This document shows, one piece after another, positions 28,078-37,713 of a DNA stretch of 64,000 bases. The translations under genes and the position numbers were made by a program. How positions within the stretch are numbered: the first letter of the stretch is position 1; every line of letters begins with the position of its first letter. Source of the stretch: Bacteroidota bacterium. Lineage in GTDB: Bacteria > Bacteroidota > Bacteroidia > Chitinophagales > UBA8649. Under the pieces are notes generated by a model, which worked only from the letters and a program-made list of their open reading frames with translations, had not been told where the DNA came from and did not search any database. The stretch lies in contig PKDX01000026.1 in assembly GCA_002862745.1 (NCBI GenBank), forward strand, positions 22,783-86,782, in the 5' to 3' direction.

Positions 28078-28629
28078 ATGTCACGAATAGGAAATGCACC
28101 CATTAGTTTACCGGAAGGCGTCGAGGTTAAAGTCGACGGAGCTGCGGTATCAGTAAAGGGAAAAAAAGGTGAGCTTTTTCAAGAGATCGATCGAGACCTC
28201 TCTATCGAAATTGCGGATAATGTTCTTACAGTAAAGCGTCCAACAGATCAAAAACGCCACAAGGCGCTGCATGGTCTTTATCGATCATTAATCAGCAATA
28301 TGGTGGTTGGTGTTTCTGAGGGATACAAAATTGAGCTCGAATTAGTCGGGGTAGGTTTCCGTGCAAGCAATTCAGGCCAAGTGCTTGAAATGTCATTAGG
28401 TTTTTCTCACCCAGTAGTCTTTTTGATTCCTGCGGAAGTCAAAGTGACTACGGAAATGAAGAAAGGTTCACCTCCGTTAGTGATTCTTGAGTCCAACGAT
28501 AAACAATTAATTGGTCAGGTTGCAGCTCGCATCCGTTCTATTCGTAAGCCAGAGCCATACAAAGGCAAAGGTATTCGCTTCAAAGGTGAAGTTCTACGAC
28601 GTAAGGAAGGTAAAACTGCTGCTAAATAA
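28078..28629 (+). CDS. rplF: 50S ribosomal protein L6
   Basis: 183 residues. MSRIGNAPISLPEGVEVKV starts the two-fold repeated domain, and the C-terminal RIRSIRKPEPYKGKGIRFKGEVLRRKEGK is the 23S-binding signature. GAGGAAG 5 bases before the ATG is one of few Shine-Dalgarno-like sequences in the cluster. Confidence 0.98.
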   Translation: MSRIGNAPISLPEGVEVKVDGAAVSVKGKKGELFQEIDRDLSIEIADNVLTVKRPTDQKRHKALHGLYRSLISNMVVGVSEGYKIELELVGVGFRASNSGQVLEMSLGFSHPVVFLIPAEVKVTTEMKKGSPPLVILESNDKQLIGQVAARIRSIRKPEPYKGKGIRFKGEVLRRKEGKTAAK

Positions 28630-28635
28630 TAGAAT

Positions 28636-28983
28636 ATGGCATCGACAAAGATTTCAAAAAGAAAACGCATCCGTCTCGGACTACGTCGAAAAATTAAAGG
28701 CACGGCTGAACGCCCCCGTCTTTCTGTTTTTCGAAGCAACAAGTTTATCTACGCGCAGTTGATCGACGACTTGACAGGAACTACGCTGGCAACGGCAAGT
28801 AGTCGTGAGCTTAATGGTGGTGGCGATAAGGCAGGTCAATCGGCTGAAGTTGGAAAAGCAATTGCCGAGCGTGCAAAAAAAGTAGGAATTGACACCGTGG
28901 TATTTGACCGTGGTGGCTATCAGTATCATGGTCGCGTGAAGTCTCTCGCTGAGGGGGCACGTGAAGGAGGTCTAAAATTTTAA
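28636..28983 (+). CDS. rplR: 50S ribosomal protein L18
   Basis: 115 residues. [38 protein letters not shown] and [25 protein letters not shown] are conserved 5S rRNA-binding segments. It starts 6 bases after rplF. Confidence 0.98.
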   Translation: MASTKISKRKRIRLGLRRKIKGTAERPRLSVFRSNKFIYAQLIDDLTGTTLATASSRELNGGGDKAGQSAEVGKAIAERAKKVGIDTVVFDRGGYQYHGRVKSLAEGAREGGLKF

Positions 28984-28992
28984 TTAAAAGAT

Positions 28993-29511
28993 ATGTCGAA
29001 TTCATCGTCAAGTATGTTACGCGCAGCAGAAATCGAACTCCAAGAAAAGGTAGTTGCCATCCGTCGTGTAGCTAAGGTTACCAAGGGGGGACGTACTTTT
29101 TCTTTCAGTGCACTTGTTGTAGTAGGGAATAAGGATGGTGTCGTAGGATACGGCACGGGTAAATCACGTGAAGTAACTGGAGCTATTCAAAAAGGTATTG
29201 ATGACGCGAAGAAAAATCTTCAACGTGTACACATCATTCGTGACACGATTCCTCACGAGCAGCTCGGTAAGTTCGGAGCAGCGAAGGTTCTTTTGAAGCC
29301 GGCTTCTGGTGGTACAGGAGTTATTGCAGGAGGTGCTATGCGCGCTGTCCTTGAGGCTGCAGGTATCAAGAACGTTCTTGCTAAGTCACAAGGTTCGACC
29401 AATCCAGGTAACGTGATTGGAGCGACACTTGATGCCTTAAATAAGATGAGAGATCCTTACACTGTGGCTAAGGACCGTGGTATTGAGTTAACTAAAGTAT
29501 TTAACGGATAA
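28993..29511 (+). CDS. rpsE: 30S ribosomal protein S5
   Basis: 172 residues. The N-terminal dsRBD-like domain has [21 protein letters not shown] and [22 protein letters not shown], and the C-terminal domain has [21 protein letters not shown]5 acts in decoding fidelity and mRNA unwinding. rpmD starts 2 bases after it. Confidence 0.98.
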   Translation: MSNSSSSMLRAAEIELQEKVVAIRRVAKVTKGGRTFSFSALVVVGNKDGVVGYGTGKSREVTGAIQKGIDDAKKNLQRVHIIRDTIPHEQLGKFGAAKVLLKPASGGTGVIAGGAMRAVLEAAGIKNVLAKSQGSTNPGNVIGATLDALNKMRDPYTVAKDRGIELTKVFNG

Positions 29512-29513
29512 TC

Positions 29514-29693
29514 ATGAGCAAGTTAAGAGTTACCCAGGTACGCAGTATCATTGATCGTCCGGAGCGTCAGAAGCGCACGATGAAAGCGATCGGCTTGCGT
29601 AAAATGAATCAAACAGTAGAAGTAGCCAATACTCCAGAAATGAAGGGTATGATCGCTTCTGTTGCCCATTTGCTAAAAGTAGAAGAAGTATAA
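29514..29693 (+). CDS. rpmD: 50S ribosomal protein L30
   Basis: 59 residues, read directly between rpsE and rplO: MSKLRVTQVRSIIDRPERQ, then KAIGLRKMNQTVEVANTPEMKGMI. The sequence RPERQKRTMKAIGLRKM is characteristic of L30. It is shorter than the usual 60-residue reporting limit and would be missed by simple ORF filters. rplO begins one base after its stop. Confidence 0.97.
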   Translation: MSKLRVTQVRSIIDRPERQKRTMKAIGLRKMNQTVEVANTPEMKGMIASVAHLLKVEEV

Positions 29694-29694
29694 G

Positions 29695-30147
29695 ATGGCA
29701 TTAAACAAGTTAACACCAGCGAAAGGCTCGCTTCACAATAGCAAGCGTGTAGGACGTGGACAAGGTTCAGGTAAAGGCGGTACGTCTAAGCGTGGACATA
29801 ACGGTGCTCAGTCGAGATCAGGTTATTCAAGAAAGATCGGTTTCGAAGGAGGTCAGATGCCTATCCAACGACGTCTTCCAAAGCGTGGATTTAAGAATCC
29901 TTTCCGCACACAGTATGCGGCAATGAACTTAAGCATGGTAGAACACTATGCTGAGAAGTTTGGTGTCAAGGAGTTAAGTGTAGACTTCTTGCGCGATATG
30001 AATATCATACAGAAATCAGAACTCGTAAAGTTGTTGGGTAATGGAGAGTTGACAAAACCTATCCAAGTTAAATTCCACGCTGCGAGTAAAAAGGCCCTTG
30101 AGAAACTTGAGGCTGCTGGTGGATCATTTGAAAAGGTAGAAGCATAA
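29695..30147 (+). CDS. rplO: 50S ribosomal protein L15
   Basis: 150 residues. The glycine/lysine-rich N-terminal extension GRGQGSGKGGTSKRGHNGAQSRSG reaches into 23S rRNA, and FEGGQMPIQRRLPKRGF follows. It overlaps neither neighbour and precedes secY by 9 bases. Confidence 0.98.
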   Translation: MALNKLTPAKGSLHNSKRVGRGQGSGKGGTSKRGHNGAQSRSGYSRKIGFEGGQMPIQRRLPKRGFKNPFRTQYAAMNLSMVEHYAEKFGVKELSVDFLRDMNIIQKSELVKLLGNGELTKPIQVKFHAASKKALEKLEAAGGSFEKVEA

Positions 30148-30156
30148 TCAACGACT

Positions 30157-31500
30157 GTGAAATTCCTACAAACCTTACAAAACATTTGGAAAATTGACGA
30201 TTTACGTCAGAAAATCCTGTATACGCTGGGTCTCATCCTTGTGTTTAGAATAGGTACGTATATCCTTTTACCAGGAATTAATCCTTTCCCTGCAACGCCA
30301 GCCGCTCAAGACAACGGGGGTATTGCTGGGCTACTTAATATTTTCGCAGGAGGTGCTTTTTCAAGAGCATCAATTTTGGCATTAGGTATTATGCCTTACA
30401 TCAGTGCGAGTATTGCAATTCAGCTGTTGACCATTGCCGTCCCTTACTTTCAAAAACTACAGAAAGAGGGCGAGAGCGGTCGACGTACAATCAATCAAAT
30501 CACTCGTTATCTCACGGTAGGAGTTACATTACTTCAGGGCTTTGGCTACTTAGCCTATTTACGCTCTATTGGTATGGGACCAGAGCCCGGTGTTATGAGT
30601 GACATGACATTCCGTATCAGTTCTATGGTAATCTTGAGTGCCGGTACGTTATTTGCTATGTGGATTGGTGAGCGTATCACCGATGGAGGGATTGGTAATG
30701 GTATCTCGATTCTTATTATGATTGGAATCTTGGCAGAATTACCGGGAGCCATTGTTCGGGAGTTTACTCGCTTATTAGGCGGTGAAGGCGGTGGAATGAT
30801 CTTCTTTGTGGTTGAGACAGCGGTGCTCTTCTCTATTGTTATGGTGGTTATTCTATTGGTACAAGGGACACGAAGAATTCCAATTCAGTATGCTAAACGA
30901 AATGTAATGCGCGGTGGTCGTATGATGCAAGCGGGTGGTGTACGTCAGTATCTACCGATGAAGGTTAACGCTTCTGGGGTAATGCCGATCATCTTTGCTC
31001 AGGCCATCATGTTTGTTCCAGGAACGATTGCTTCCTATGCCGGCTCAAACAGCGTATTCTTAAACAATTTATCAAACCCAATGCATTGGTCGTACAGCTT
31101 AATCACATTTTTCTTAGTGGTTGGTTTCACCTATTTTTATACTGCATTGGTGGTTAATCCAAAACAAATCGCCGACCAGCTCAAAAAAGATGGTGGTTTT
31201 ATTCCAGGCGTTAAACCTGGTCGTAAAACCGAAGAGTACGTCGATAACGTTATTTCTCGCATCACACTACCGGGTTCATTATTCCTAGGTATTGTAGCGA
31301 TTCTTCCAGCATTTGCAATGCTTGCTGGAGTAGATCAAAATTTTGCACTGTTTTTTGGAGGGACGTCTTTACTTATCGCAGTAGCGGTAATTCTAGATAC
31401 GCTTCAACAAGTGGAAAGTCATTTATTATCACGTCACTATGACGGCTTGACTAAGTCTGGGCGGATTAAAGGACGTCAAGGGGTAGGTGCGGCGTTTTAG
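30157..31500 (+). CDS. secY: Preprotein translocase subunit SecY
   Basis: 447 residues with ten predicted transmembrane helices and the conserved loops of SecY, for example LLPGINPFPATP after helix 1, PYISASIAIQLL, and GGFIPGVKPGRKTEEYVD before helix 9. It forms the translocation channel with SecE and SecG. The start codon is GTG (30157); no ATG nearby fits better. Its stop is 2 bases before the map ATG. Confidence 0.97.
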   Translation: MKFLQTLQNIWKIDDLRQKILYTLGLILVFRIGTYILLPGINPFPATPAAQDNGGIAGLLNIFAGGAFSRASILALGIMPYISASIAIQLLTIAVPYFQKLQKEGESGRRTINQITRYLTVGVTLLQGFGYLAYLRSIGMGPEPGVMSDMTFRISSMVILSAGTLFAMWIGERITDGGIGNGISILIMIGILAELPGAIVREFTRLLGGEGGGMIFFVVETAVLFSIVMVVILLVQGTRRIPIQYAKRNVMRGGRMMQAGGVRQYLPMKVNASGVMPIIFAQAIMFVPGTIASYAGSNSVFLNNLSNPMHWSYSLITFFLVVGFTYFYTALVVNPKQIADQLKKDGGFIPGVKPGRKTEEYVDNVISRITLPGSLFLGIVAILPAFAMLAGVDQNFALFFGGTSLLIAVAVILDTLQQVESHLLSRHYDGLTKSGRIKGRQGVGAAF

Positions 31501-31502
31501 TG

Positions 31503-32318
31503 ATGGTGATTAAATCGGTGGAGGAGGTAGAGGTTCTTCGAAAGAGTTCTTTATTAGTATCGAAGACTTTAGCAGAAATTGCCAAGCATATTAAACCTGG
31601 TGTAACAGGGCTTGAGTTAGACAAGATCGCTGAGGATTTCCTCAAGGATCACGGAGCTAGCCCAAGTTTCAAAGGATACAATGGGTTTCCTAATGCTTTG
31701 TGTATATCTGTCAATGATGAAGTGGTGCACGGGATACCCAATGACAAAGCCTTCCAAGAGGGGGATGTCGTCTCGGTTGACTGTGGAGCCTACATGAACG
31801 GGTTTCATGGGGATCAGGCGTTTTCCTTTGCATTAGCAGGGGCTACGCAGGAAGTCATAAAGCTTCTGAGAGTAACGCGTAGATCGCTTGAGCTCGGAGT
31901 TGAAAAGGCAACTTCTTCAAATCGCGTTGGTGATATTGGATATGCAGTGCAAAACTTCTGTGAAAGACAGCATGGATATGGTGTCGTGCGAGAGCTCGTT
32001 GGTCATGGGCTTGGAAGTTCAATACATGAGGAACCTGAGATTCCCAATTTTGGACGGAAAGGATATGGTCGTCGCCTCTTAAATGGATTGGTTATAGCCA
32101 TTGAGCCAATGATTAATCTAGGGAGTCGAAGAGTTCGTTTGGCAAAAGATGGTTGGACGATTAAGACGGCCGATGGCAAACCGAGCGCACACTTTGAACA
32201 TGATGTTGCGGTAGGACCCAAAGCGGATATCTTAACTACGTTTAATCTCGTAGATGAGGCGATCGCAAAAAATGAAAATGTAATTGAAGTCCCAAGTTGG
32301 GATGGAGAAGAAGAATAA
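31503..32318 (+). CDS. map: Methionine aminopeptidase, type I
   Basis: 271 residues. All five metal ligands are present: D93 and D104 in DCGAYMNGFHGD, H168 in GHGLG, E201 in IEPMIN and E232 in HFEHDV. It removes the initiator methionine from nascent proteins. ATG 31503 is preferred over an overlapping GTG at 31500 because it gives the familiar VIKSVEEVEVLRKS start. secY-map-infA is the usual order. Confidence 0.96.
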   Translation: MVIKSVEEVEVLRKSSLLVSKTLAEIAKHIKPGVTGLELDKIAEDFLKDHGASPSFKGYNGFPNALCISVNDEVVHGIPNDKAFQEGDVVSVDCGAYMNGFHGDQAFSFALAGATQEVIKLLRVTRRSLELGVEKATSSNRVGDIGYAVQNFCERQHGYGVVRELVGHGLGSSIHEEPEIPNFGRKGYGRRLLNGLVIAIEPMINLGSRRVRLAKDGWTIKTADGKPSAHFEHDVAVGPKADILTTFNLVDEAIAKNENVIEVPSWDGEEE

Positions 32319-32349
32319 AAGGAAAACATCTCATAAAGAATAAAAGGAT

Positions 32350-32571
32350 ATGAGTAAACAAGGATTGATAAAACAAGATGGGGTGATCACTGAGTCACTT
32401 TCCAATGCCATGTTCCGTGTGCAGTTGGAAAATGGGCATATCATTACCGCCCACATTTCTGGTAAGATGCGTATGTACTACATCAAAATCCTTCCAGGTG
32501 ACAAAGTATCCGTTGAGATGTCTCCTTATGATTTAGATAAAGGAAGAATAACCTACAGATTTAAAAGCTAG
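32350..32571 (+). CDS. infA: Translation initiation factor IF-1
   Basis: 73 residues, full length. It shows [43 protein letters not shown], the S1-like OB-fold of IF-1. It binds the 30S A site during initiation. AAGGAT lies just upstream of the ATG. rpmJ follows after 2 bases. Confidence 0.98.
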   Translation: MSKQGLIKQDGVITESLSNAMFRVQLENGHIITAHISGKMRMYYIKILPGDKVSVEMSPYDLDKGRITYRFKS

Positions 32572-32573
32572 AC

Positions 32574-32690
32574 ATGAAAGTTAGAGCATCAGTAAAAAAA
32601 CGAACAGCAGACTGCAAGGTCGTTCGAAGAAAAGGTAAGGTTTACATTATCAATAAGAAAAACCCAAAGTTTAAACAGCGTCAAGGATAA
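32574..32690 (+). CDS. rpmJ: 50S ribosomal protein L36, zinc-free type
   Basis: 38 residues, read directly between infA and rps[21 protein letters not shown], ending [10 protein letters not shown]. The family normally holds zinc with three Cys and one His; here only one of the cysteines remains (C14), so this is the zinc-free form. It is too short for most ORF filters. Confidence 0.97.
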   Translation: MKVRASVKKRTADCKVVRRKGKVYIINKKNPKFKQRQG

Positions 32691-32693
32691 AAT

Positions 32694-33071
32694 ATGGCAC
32701 GTATTGCAGGAAACGATTTACCAAAGAATAAGAGAGGCATTATAGCCTTGACTTATGTGTATGGTGTTGGTCTTACGACTAGCGGAAAAATTCTCGATGA
32801 TCTTAAAATTGATCGGGACAAGAAAGTTAAGGATTGGTCGGATGATGAAATCACACAGATCAATAAGTACATCGCAGAAAATCTAACCGTCGAGGGAGAG
32901 CTTCGTACGGAGGTCCAGATGAGTATTAAGCGTTTGATGGACATTGTTTCCTACAGAGGCCTACGTCACCGTAAAGGACTTCCATTGCGTGGACAGCGTA
33001 CCAAAAACAATTCAAGAACTCGTAAAGGTCGTAGAAAGACTGTAGCGAATAAGAAAAAGGTAACTAAATAA
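32694..33071 (+). CDS. rpsM: 30S ribosomal protein S13
   Basis: 125 residues. [23 protein letters not shown] opens the protein, and [34 protein letters not shown] is the basic C-terminal tail that contacts the P-site tRNA. It starts 3 bases after rpmJ. Confidence 0.98.
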   Translation: MARIAGNDLPKNKRGIIALTYVYGVGLTTSGKILDDLKIDRDKKVKDWSDDEITQINKYIAENLTVEGELRTEVQMSIKRLMDIVSYRGLRHRKGLPLRGQRTKNNSRTRKGRRKTVANKKKVTK

Positions 33072-33078
33072 ATAACTG

Positions 33079-33477
33079 ATGGCAAAGTCTAATTCAGGAA
33101 AGCGCGGACAAAAAAAGCGCAATGTTCAAGTTGATGTTGAGGGATGTGTATACATCACGGCATCGTTCAACAACATTATTGTAACCTTCACGAATACTCG
33201 TGGCCAGGTTATCTCATGGGGTTCTGCCGGTAAAGCAGGTTTCCGTGGGTCAAAAAAGAATACTCCGTATGCAGCGCAAGTTGCAACAGAGGATGCTGGA
33301 AAAGTTGCTTACGATGCAGGAATGCGTCGTGCAGCAGTCTACGTCAAAGGACCAGGTTCAGGACGAGAAAGTGCAATACGCACCGTCGGAGCTTGTGGTA
33401 TTGATGTAACGGTGATCAATGATATCACTCCAGTTCCCCACAACGGTTGTCGTCCACCTAAACGACGTCGCGTCTAA
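33079..33477 (+). CDS. rpsK: 30S ribosomal protein S11
   Basis: 132 residues. The S11 core [26 protein letters not shown] and [24 protein letters not shown] are complete; the C-terminal [13 protein letters not shown] is conserved. S11 lines the mRNA exit region of the platform. Confidence 0.98.
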   Translation: MAKSNSGKRGQKKRNVQVDVEGCVYITASFNNIIVTFTNTRGQVISWGSAGKAGFRGSKKNTPYAAQVATEDAGKVAYDAGMRRAAVYVKGPGSGRESAIRTVGACGIDVTVINDITPVPHNGCRPPKRRRV

Positions 33478-33496
33478 CATAATAATCTAGAATAAG

Positions 33497-34102
33497 ATGG
33501 CAAGATATAGAGGTCCAAAGACAAAAATTGCTCGCAAATTCGGCGAAGCTATTTATGGAGAAGACAAGTCTTTCGAGCGCAGGAAATATCCTCCTGGGCA
33601 ACATGGTAATTCTCGACGTCGCAAGTCGGTTTCAGAGTATGCTATTCAGTTAAAGGAAAAGCAGAAAGCAAAATATACTTACGGAGTATTGGAGCGTCAG
33701 TTCCGTAAAACATTTGAAAAGGCGAGCCGGAAAGAAGGGATTACAGGTACGAACTTGCTCCAACTGTTGGAGAGCCGTTTAGATAACGTGGTATACAGAT
33801 TCGGTCTGGCAAATTCAAGAAGACAGTCACGTCAGTTGGTTAGTCACCGTCACATTATGGTAAACGGAGACGTGGTAAATATTCCTTCGTACACTGTACG
33901 TCCAGGTGATGTGGTTTCTGTCCGTGAGCGTTCACGAACTCTCCTTGTTATCGAGGAGAACTTAGGACGTTCCACAACCCTCTTGGAATGGTTGAGATTT
34001 GATTCAAGTCAATTCCAGGGTGAGATCATCTCCATGCCCGAACGTGAGCAAATTCCAGAAAATATCAATGAGCAGTTAATCGTCGAATTGTATTCGAAGT
34101 AA
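33497..34102 (+). CDS. rpsD: 30S ribosomal protein S4
   Basis: 201 residues. Starts [17 protein letters not shown], and the S4 RNA-binding domain is [35 protein letters not shown]. The protein nucleates 30S assembly and is the alpha-operon autoregulator in E. coli. The zinc-binding cysteines of some S4 forms are absent. Confidence 0.98.
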   Translation: MARYRGPKTKIARKFGEAIYGEDKSFERRKYPPGQHGNSRRRKSVSEYAIQLKEKQKAKYTYGVLERQFRKTFEKASRKEGITGTNLLQLLESRLDNVVYRFGLANSRRQSRQLVSHRHIMVNGDVVNIPSYTVRPGDVVSVRERSRTLLVIEENLGRSTTLLEWLRFDSSQFQGEIISMPEREQIPENINEQLIVELYSK

Positions 34103-34135
34103 ACGAGCTTTTAAAAAAAATAATTACAGCGCAAT

Positions 34136-35128
34136 ATGAGTTTCTTATCCTTCATTAAACCCGAAAAAATAATCCTTCAAAAGTCAAGTGACAACCACGG
34201 ACTTTTTGAATTTAAACCGCTTGAGCCTGGATTTGGTGTGACAGTGGGTAATGCTCTTCGTAGAGTACTTTTGTCATCTCTTGAGGGACATGCTATCGCT
34301 GCTATCAAAATCAGCGGTGTGGATCATGAATTCTCAACGATTGATGGAATCATTGAGGACGTTACTGAAATCATCCTAAACCTCAAGCAGGTTCGACTTA
34401 AAAAGTTGATTGATGATAACAGTCCTGCCGATAAGATTTACTTAAGCATTTCAGGAAAAGAAGCATTCAATGCAGGAATGATTGAACGTCACACGAATGT
34501 ATTTAAAGTAGTGAATCCAGATCAGCACATCTGCTCGATGGACCCTTCGGTAACATTAGAAATTGAAATGATTATCGCTCGTGGTCGTGGGTATACAATC
34601 TCAGAAGATCAAAATCTTGGGGAGTTGGCATTAGGCTTTATCACCGTAGATTCAATTTTTACCCCTATTCGAAACGTACGCTATTCAATCAATAATGTTC
34701 GTGTTGAGCAACGTACAGATTTCGAAGCACTGGAATTAGAAGTTGTTACGGATGGTACAATTCATCCTGAGGACGCGGTAAAGCAAGGTGCGCGAATTCT
34801 GATTCAACATTTATTACTTATCTCTGATGAGAACTTCTCATTTGGTGTTGCTGAAAAGCGCGAGGATGAGTTTGTTGATGAACACGTATTGCAAATGCGT
34901 AAGTTGCTCAAGACAAATCTTGAAGATCTGGACCTTTCAGTTAGAGCATACAACTGCTTAAAGGCTGCTAAGATTAACACCTTAGAAGAGTTGGTGCATT
35001 ACAATACTAATGAGTTATTGAAATTCAGAAACTTCGGACGTAAATCCCTTGTAGAAATTGAGGCCTTACTCGTAGAACAAGGATTATCATTCGGCATGGA
35101 TATTTCAAAATATCAAATAGAAGACTAA
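34136..35128 (+). CDS. rpoA: RNA polymerase alpha subunit
   Basis: 330 residues. The N-terminal dimerisation domain has FEFKPLEPGFGVTVGNALRRVLLSSLEGHA. The C-terminal domain has LSVRAYNCLKAAKINTLEELVHYN and FRNFGRKSLVEIEALL, which contacts UP elements and activators. Both domains and the linker are complete. It lies between rpsD and rplQ, the conserved order. Confidence 0.98.
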   Translation: MSFLSFIKPEKIILQKSSDNHGLFEFKPLEPGFGVTVGNALRRVLLSSLEGHAIAAIKISGVDHEFSTIDGIIEDVTEIILNLKQVRLKKLIDDNSPADKIYLSISGKEAFNAGMIERHTNVFKVVNPDQHICSMDPSVTLEIEMIIARGRGYTISEDQNLGELALGFITVDSIFTPIRNVRYSINNVRVEQRTDFEALELEVVTDGTIHPEDAVKQGARILIQHLLLISDENFSFGVAEKREDEFVDEHVLQMRKLLKTNLEDLDLSVRAYNCLKAAKINTLEELVHYNTNELLKFRNFGRKSLVEIEALLVEQGLSFGMDISKYQIED

Positions 35129-35159
35129 TAGGGGATAGATACCTAGAGAATTGTAGATT

Positions 35160-35897
35160 ATGAGACACGGAAAAAAAGTAAACCACCTTAGTCGAACGGC
35201 TTCTCATCGCAAAGCGATGCTCGCCAATATGGCTTCTTCGCTTGTAAAACACAAGCGAATAACGACTACAGTAGCTAAGGCCAAGGCGCTTCGCGTTTAT
35301 CTCGAGCCAATGGTAACTAAGGCAAAAGTTAACAGCACACATAACCGTCGTGTAGTCTTTTCTTACCTAAAGGATAAGGAAGCTATTAAGGAGTTGTTTG
35401 ATGTTATCTCCGCTAAAGTTCAAGATCGTCCAGGTGGGTATTTACGCATTGTGAAGTTACCGTTCAGACCATCTGATGGAGCGGAAATGGCGATGGTTGA
35501 GTTTGTTGATTTCAATGAGATTTATTCGAATGCGAAAGAGGGTAAAGCCGATAAGTCTAAAACTCGTCGTTCGCGTAAGAGAAAGAGTAGCGGGAGTGCT
35601 GCAAAAGAAACAGCTCCTGTAGCTGAGGCACCTGCTGCTGAAGAGGCACCTGCTGTTGAAGAAGCACCAGTTGTTGAAGAAGCACCTGCTGTTGAAGAAG
35701 CACCAGTTGTTGAAGAGGCACCTGCTGAGGAGGAAGCTCCAGCAGCTGAAGAGGCACCAGTTGTTGAAGAGGCACCTGCTGAGGAGGAAGCTCCAGCAGC
35801 TGAAGAGGCACCAGTTGTTGAAGAGGCACCTGCTGAGGAGGAAGCTCCAGCTGAGGAAGAGTCTTCAGAAGAAGCACCTGAAGAGGATAAGGAGTAA
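35160..35897 (+). CDS. rplQ: 50S ribosomal protein L17 with long acidic repeat tail
   Basis: 245 residues. The conserved L17 domain is residues 1 to about 125 ([20 protein letters not shown], then [19 protein letters not shown]). After a basic linker ([14 protein letters not shown]) comes a run of about 90 residues built of AP-x-x-EE repeats (163-235), highly acidic and rich in Ala, Pro and Glu, ending EEAPEEDKE. Tails on L17 occur in this phylum, but this one is long and internally repetitive. The tail is likely disordered. The gene ends the cluster; a terminator follows. Confidence 0.97.
   Translation: MRHGKKVNHLSRTASHRKAMLANMASSLVKHKRITTTVAKAKALRVYLEPMVTKAKVNSTHNRRVVFSYLKDKEAIKELFDVISAKVQDRPGGYLRIVKLPFRPSDGAEMAMVEFVDFNEIYSNAKEGKADKSKTRRSRKRKSSGSAAKETAPVAEAPAAEEAPAVEEAPVVEEAPAVEEAPVVEEAPAEEEAPAAEEAPVVEEAPAEEEAPAAEEAPVVEEAPAEEEAPAEEESSEEAPEEDKE
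35646..35852 (+). repeat. In-frame tandem repeats in the 3' end of rplQ
   Basis: Two 36-base units (35646-35681 and 35682-35717, encoding [12 protein letters not shown]) are followed by two copies of a 54-base unit (35700-35753 and 35754-35807, encoding [18 protein letters not shown]) and a third copy identical for 45 bases (35808-35852). The units overlap in register, which suggests unequal exchange or slippage. All are multiples of three, so the reading frame is preserved. Confidence 0.9.
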
Positions 35898-35925
35898 AAT
35901 CCTTCAATATTCTTTTATCATACAG

Positions 35926-35953
35926 AAAGGAATGGTTCTGCCATCCCTTTTTT
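35926..35953 (+). terminator. Terminator after rplQ
   Basis: AAAGGAATGG (35926-35935 region) pairs with CCATCCCTTT with one A/C mismatch around a TTCTG loop, followed by TTTTTT. It sits 30 bases after rplQ and ends the ribosomal transcription unit. It also faces the convergent lipoprotein gene. Confidence 0.75.
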
Positions 35954-35980
35954 ATGCCCTTGTATCTGCTAAAGGAAATG

Positions 35981-37660
35981 CTAGAATTGTTCGAATAGGG
36001 GAGACAGAAGCACCCACAACGTACCTTGGTCTGCGTTTGTTTTATCTCTGTTGATTGTCCACTTCATTGCGGCGGTTGCCTGCGCTTTTGTTGGATTCAT
36101 AAGTAGTTCGAGTTGCAAGTTCCCGAGAAGTTGGTCAAAGGATTCTATATTGCTAAAATCTTCTGAAAAGCCAACGCTTTTTGCTAGAGTAATTACGTCT
36201 ATCTCGCCATACCCTATTCTATCCTCCTTGGAGGTATAGTCGAATTTAGGCCATTGTCCTTGTTTAATTCGTTCTATATCCCCTGCATGTTCCCCAATTA
36301 CTAAGTAAATGCCATCATTGGCATAATCGATGGTAGTCGCCTCGGGAGGTAAAATTCCAAATAGAGTCATAAAAGATAGCATACCGTCTAGCTTTTGTTG
36401 TAGACCTTCAGAAAGTACTGTATCCATTCCAAGGAAGAGGCTAAGGTGCATTCCTTTTACTGAATCTCGCTGGTAACTAAAGGAATACTCACCAGATAAA
36501 TCGCCATAGAACTGGATAATATTTTCGCGAGGAAAGTCAAACATTGTCGCCATGGGATCGTTGCTTGGAGCCTCTTGAATATTCTCTTGTAGGGCATACA
36601 AGGAATTAAAATAGTCATATTCTTTATCCAAAACCTCTATAAAATCTAGGCATGTGTAACCAAAACCAAAGAGCAGCTCGTTATCCGTTGGGCTTACTTT
36701 CCTAAGGGGCATATTGGGAGTTTCTTTCTCATCACAGGATTGGTATAGGATCTGTGCAAGCTTGGTTGTGGGATCCATCGCAACCTCCATTGCAAGGTGC
36801 ACATTGTTATTCTCAACGTTAATTGAATAGAGCTGATAATCATAAGCTTCGGTGAGGTCAATCAACAAACGTTCAAGTCCATTGGTGATTTCAACATTAG
36901 GCGCACTCTTCGCAGCCAGTGGTATTGCGCGAACCAAGCTCTTTGAAAGGCTGCTAGGCATGTCAATCAGAATACTCGCATCATGGTTCAATAGTTCTTT
37001 ATGATGCGCAAAGTTTCCAATATTTTCCTTGTGTGGCTTACCCAATCGAGTCGCTGAATTGTTCGAAAACAAAAGAATGGTGTCGCACCAACCGATAGTT
37101 ATATCCTCGATGGTATGTGTTTTGAAGCCGTATTGGTTTATAGGAGTAGACGAAGCATCTTCAAGGATATCTTCTGCCTCCAAGGCGTCAATAAGTAATG
37201 GTGCACTTGTCGAGACTATGGCCATATCAAAAGAAAGGAGTTCCTGCCATTCTTCAGCAAAAGTCCTTTCGCTTTGTAAGCCATTATACAACTGCATCAG
37301 ATTTGTTGTTATTCCTACAGAACCCATGATTTTCCCATCTTGAATTCCCTGCGAAAAAAAGTGGTCAATCAATGGTTGGATCACAGAATCATTTGAATTC
37401 ATATAAAGCAACTCTTGGATAAGAGCTAGTTCTTGCCATTGACTCGGTTTATCGAGATCCATGGCATCCGAGAGGGATTGTATATCCGTATAGAAATAAG
37501 CTAATGCATTTTTTGCTGGAATAAGCTGATTGGCATTCTGAATACTAGATTGAGAATTACTAACCTTCTCGTTTTCTGATTTGTCATCTTTACAACCTGG
37601 GATAACAACCAACAAAAGTAGGGTAGCAGCAATGAGATGCTTAATATAGTTATGTCTCAT
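35981..37660 (-). CDS. Unknown lipoprotein, first of a paralogous pair
   Basis: A 559-residue protein with an SPII signal (hydrophobic 10-20, lipobox VIPGC), followed by a Ser/Asn-rich linker. Beyond that is a globular region starting ANQLIPAKNALAYFYTDIQSL. This pattern, a lipoprotein with an IPxxALAYFYxDIQSL-type strand near the start and several beta-rich repeats, is reminiscent of the DUF4836/DUF3352-type families, but I cannot confirm membership. No catalytic motif is visible. The neighbouring 37714-39288 gene has a similar layout, and the two probably arose by duplication. The pair separates rplQ from carA. Confidence 0.6.
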   Translation of the reverse strand: MRHNYIKHLIAATLLLLVVIPGCKDDKSENEKVSNSQSSIQNANQLIPAKNALAYFYTDIQSLSDAMDLDKPSQWQELALIQELLYMNSNDSVIQPLIDHFFSQGIQDGKIMGSVGITTNLMQLYNGLQSERTFAEEWQELLSFDMAIVSTSAPLLIDALEAEDILEDASSTPINQYGFKTHTIEDITIGWCDTILLFSNNSATRLGKPHKENIGNFAHHKELLNHDASILIDMPSSLSKSLVRAIPLAAKSAPNVEITNGLERLLIDLTEAYDYQLYSINVENNNVHLAMEVAMDPTTKLAQILYQSCDEKETPNMPLRKVSPTDNELLFGFGYTCLDFIEVLDKEYDYFNSLYALQENIQEAPSNDPMATMFDFPRENIIQFYGDLSGEYSFSYQRDSVKGMHLSLFLGMDTVLSEGLQQKLDGMLSFMTLFGILPPEATTIDYANDGIYLVIGEHAGDIERIKQGQWPKFDYTSKEDRIGYGEIDVITLAKSVGFSEDFSNIESFDQLLGNLQLELLMNPTKAQATAAMKWTINRDKTNADQGTLWVLLSPLFEQF

Positions 37661-37713
37661 AGGTAATGATTAGAAAGAGTAAATATATTCGATAAAAAAC
37701 AGATCACTAGGGC

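Noticed and set aside
35646..35852. Possible CRISPR-like array
   Set aside because: The units are contiguous, in frame and without variable spacers; they encode the L17 tail.
35557..36054. Long ORFs rich in Leu/Gln and Lys/Leu in other frames over the end of rplQ
   Set aside because: They mirror the tandem repeats of rplQ read in other frames and have no independent support.
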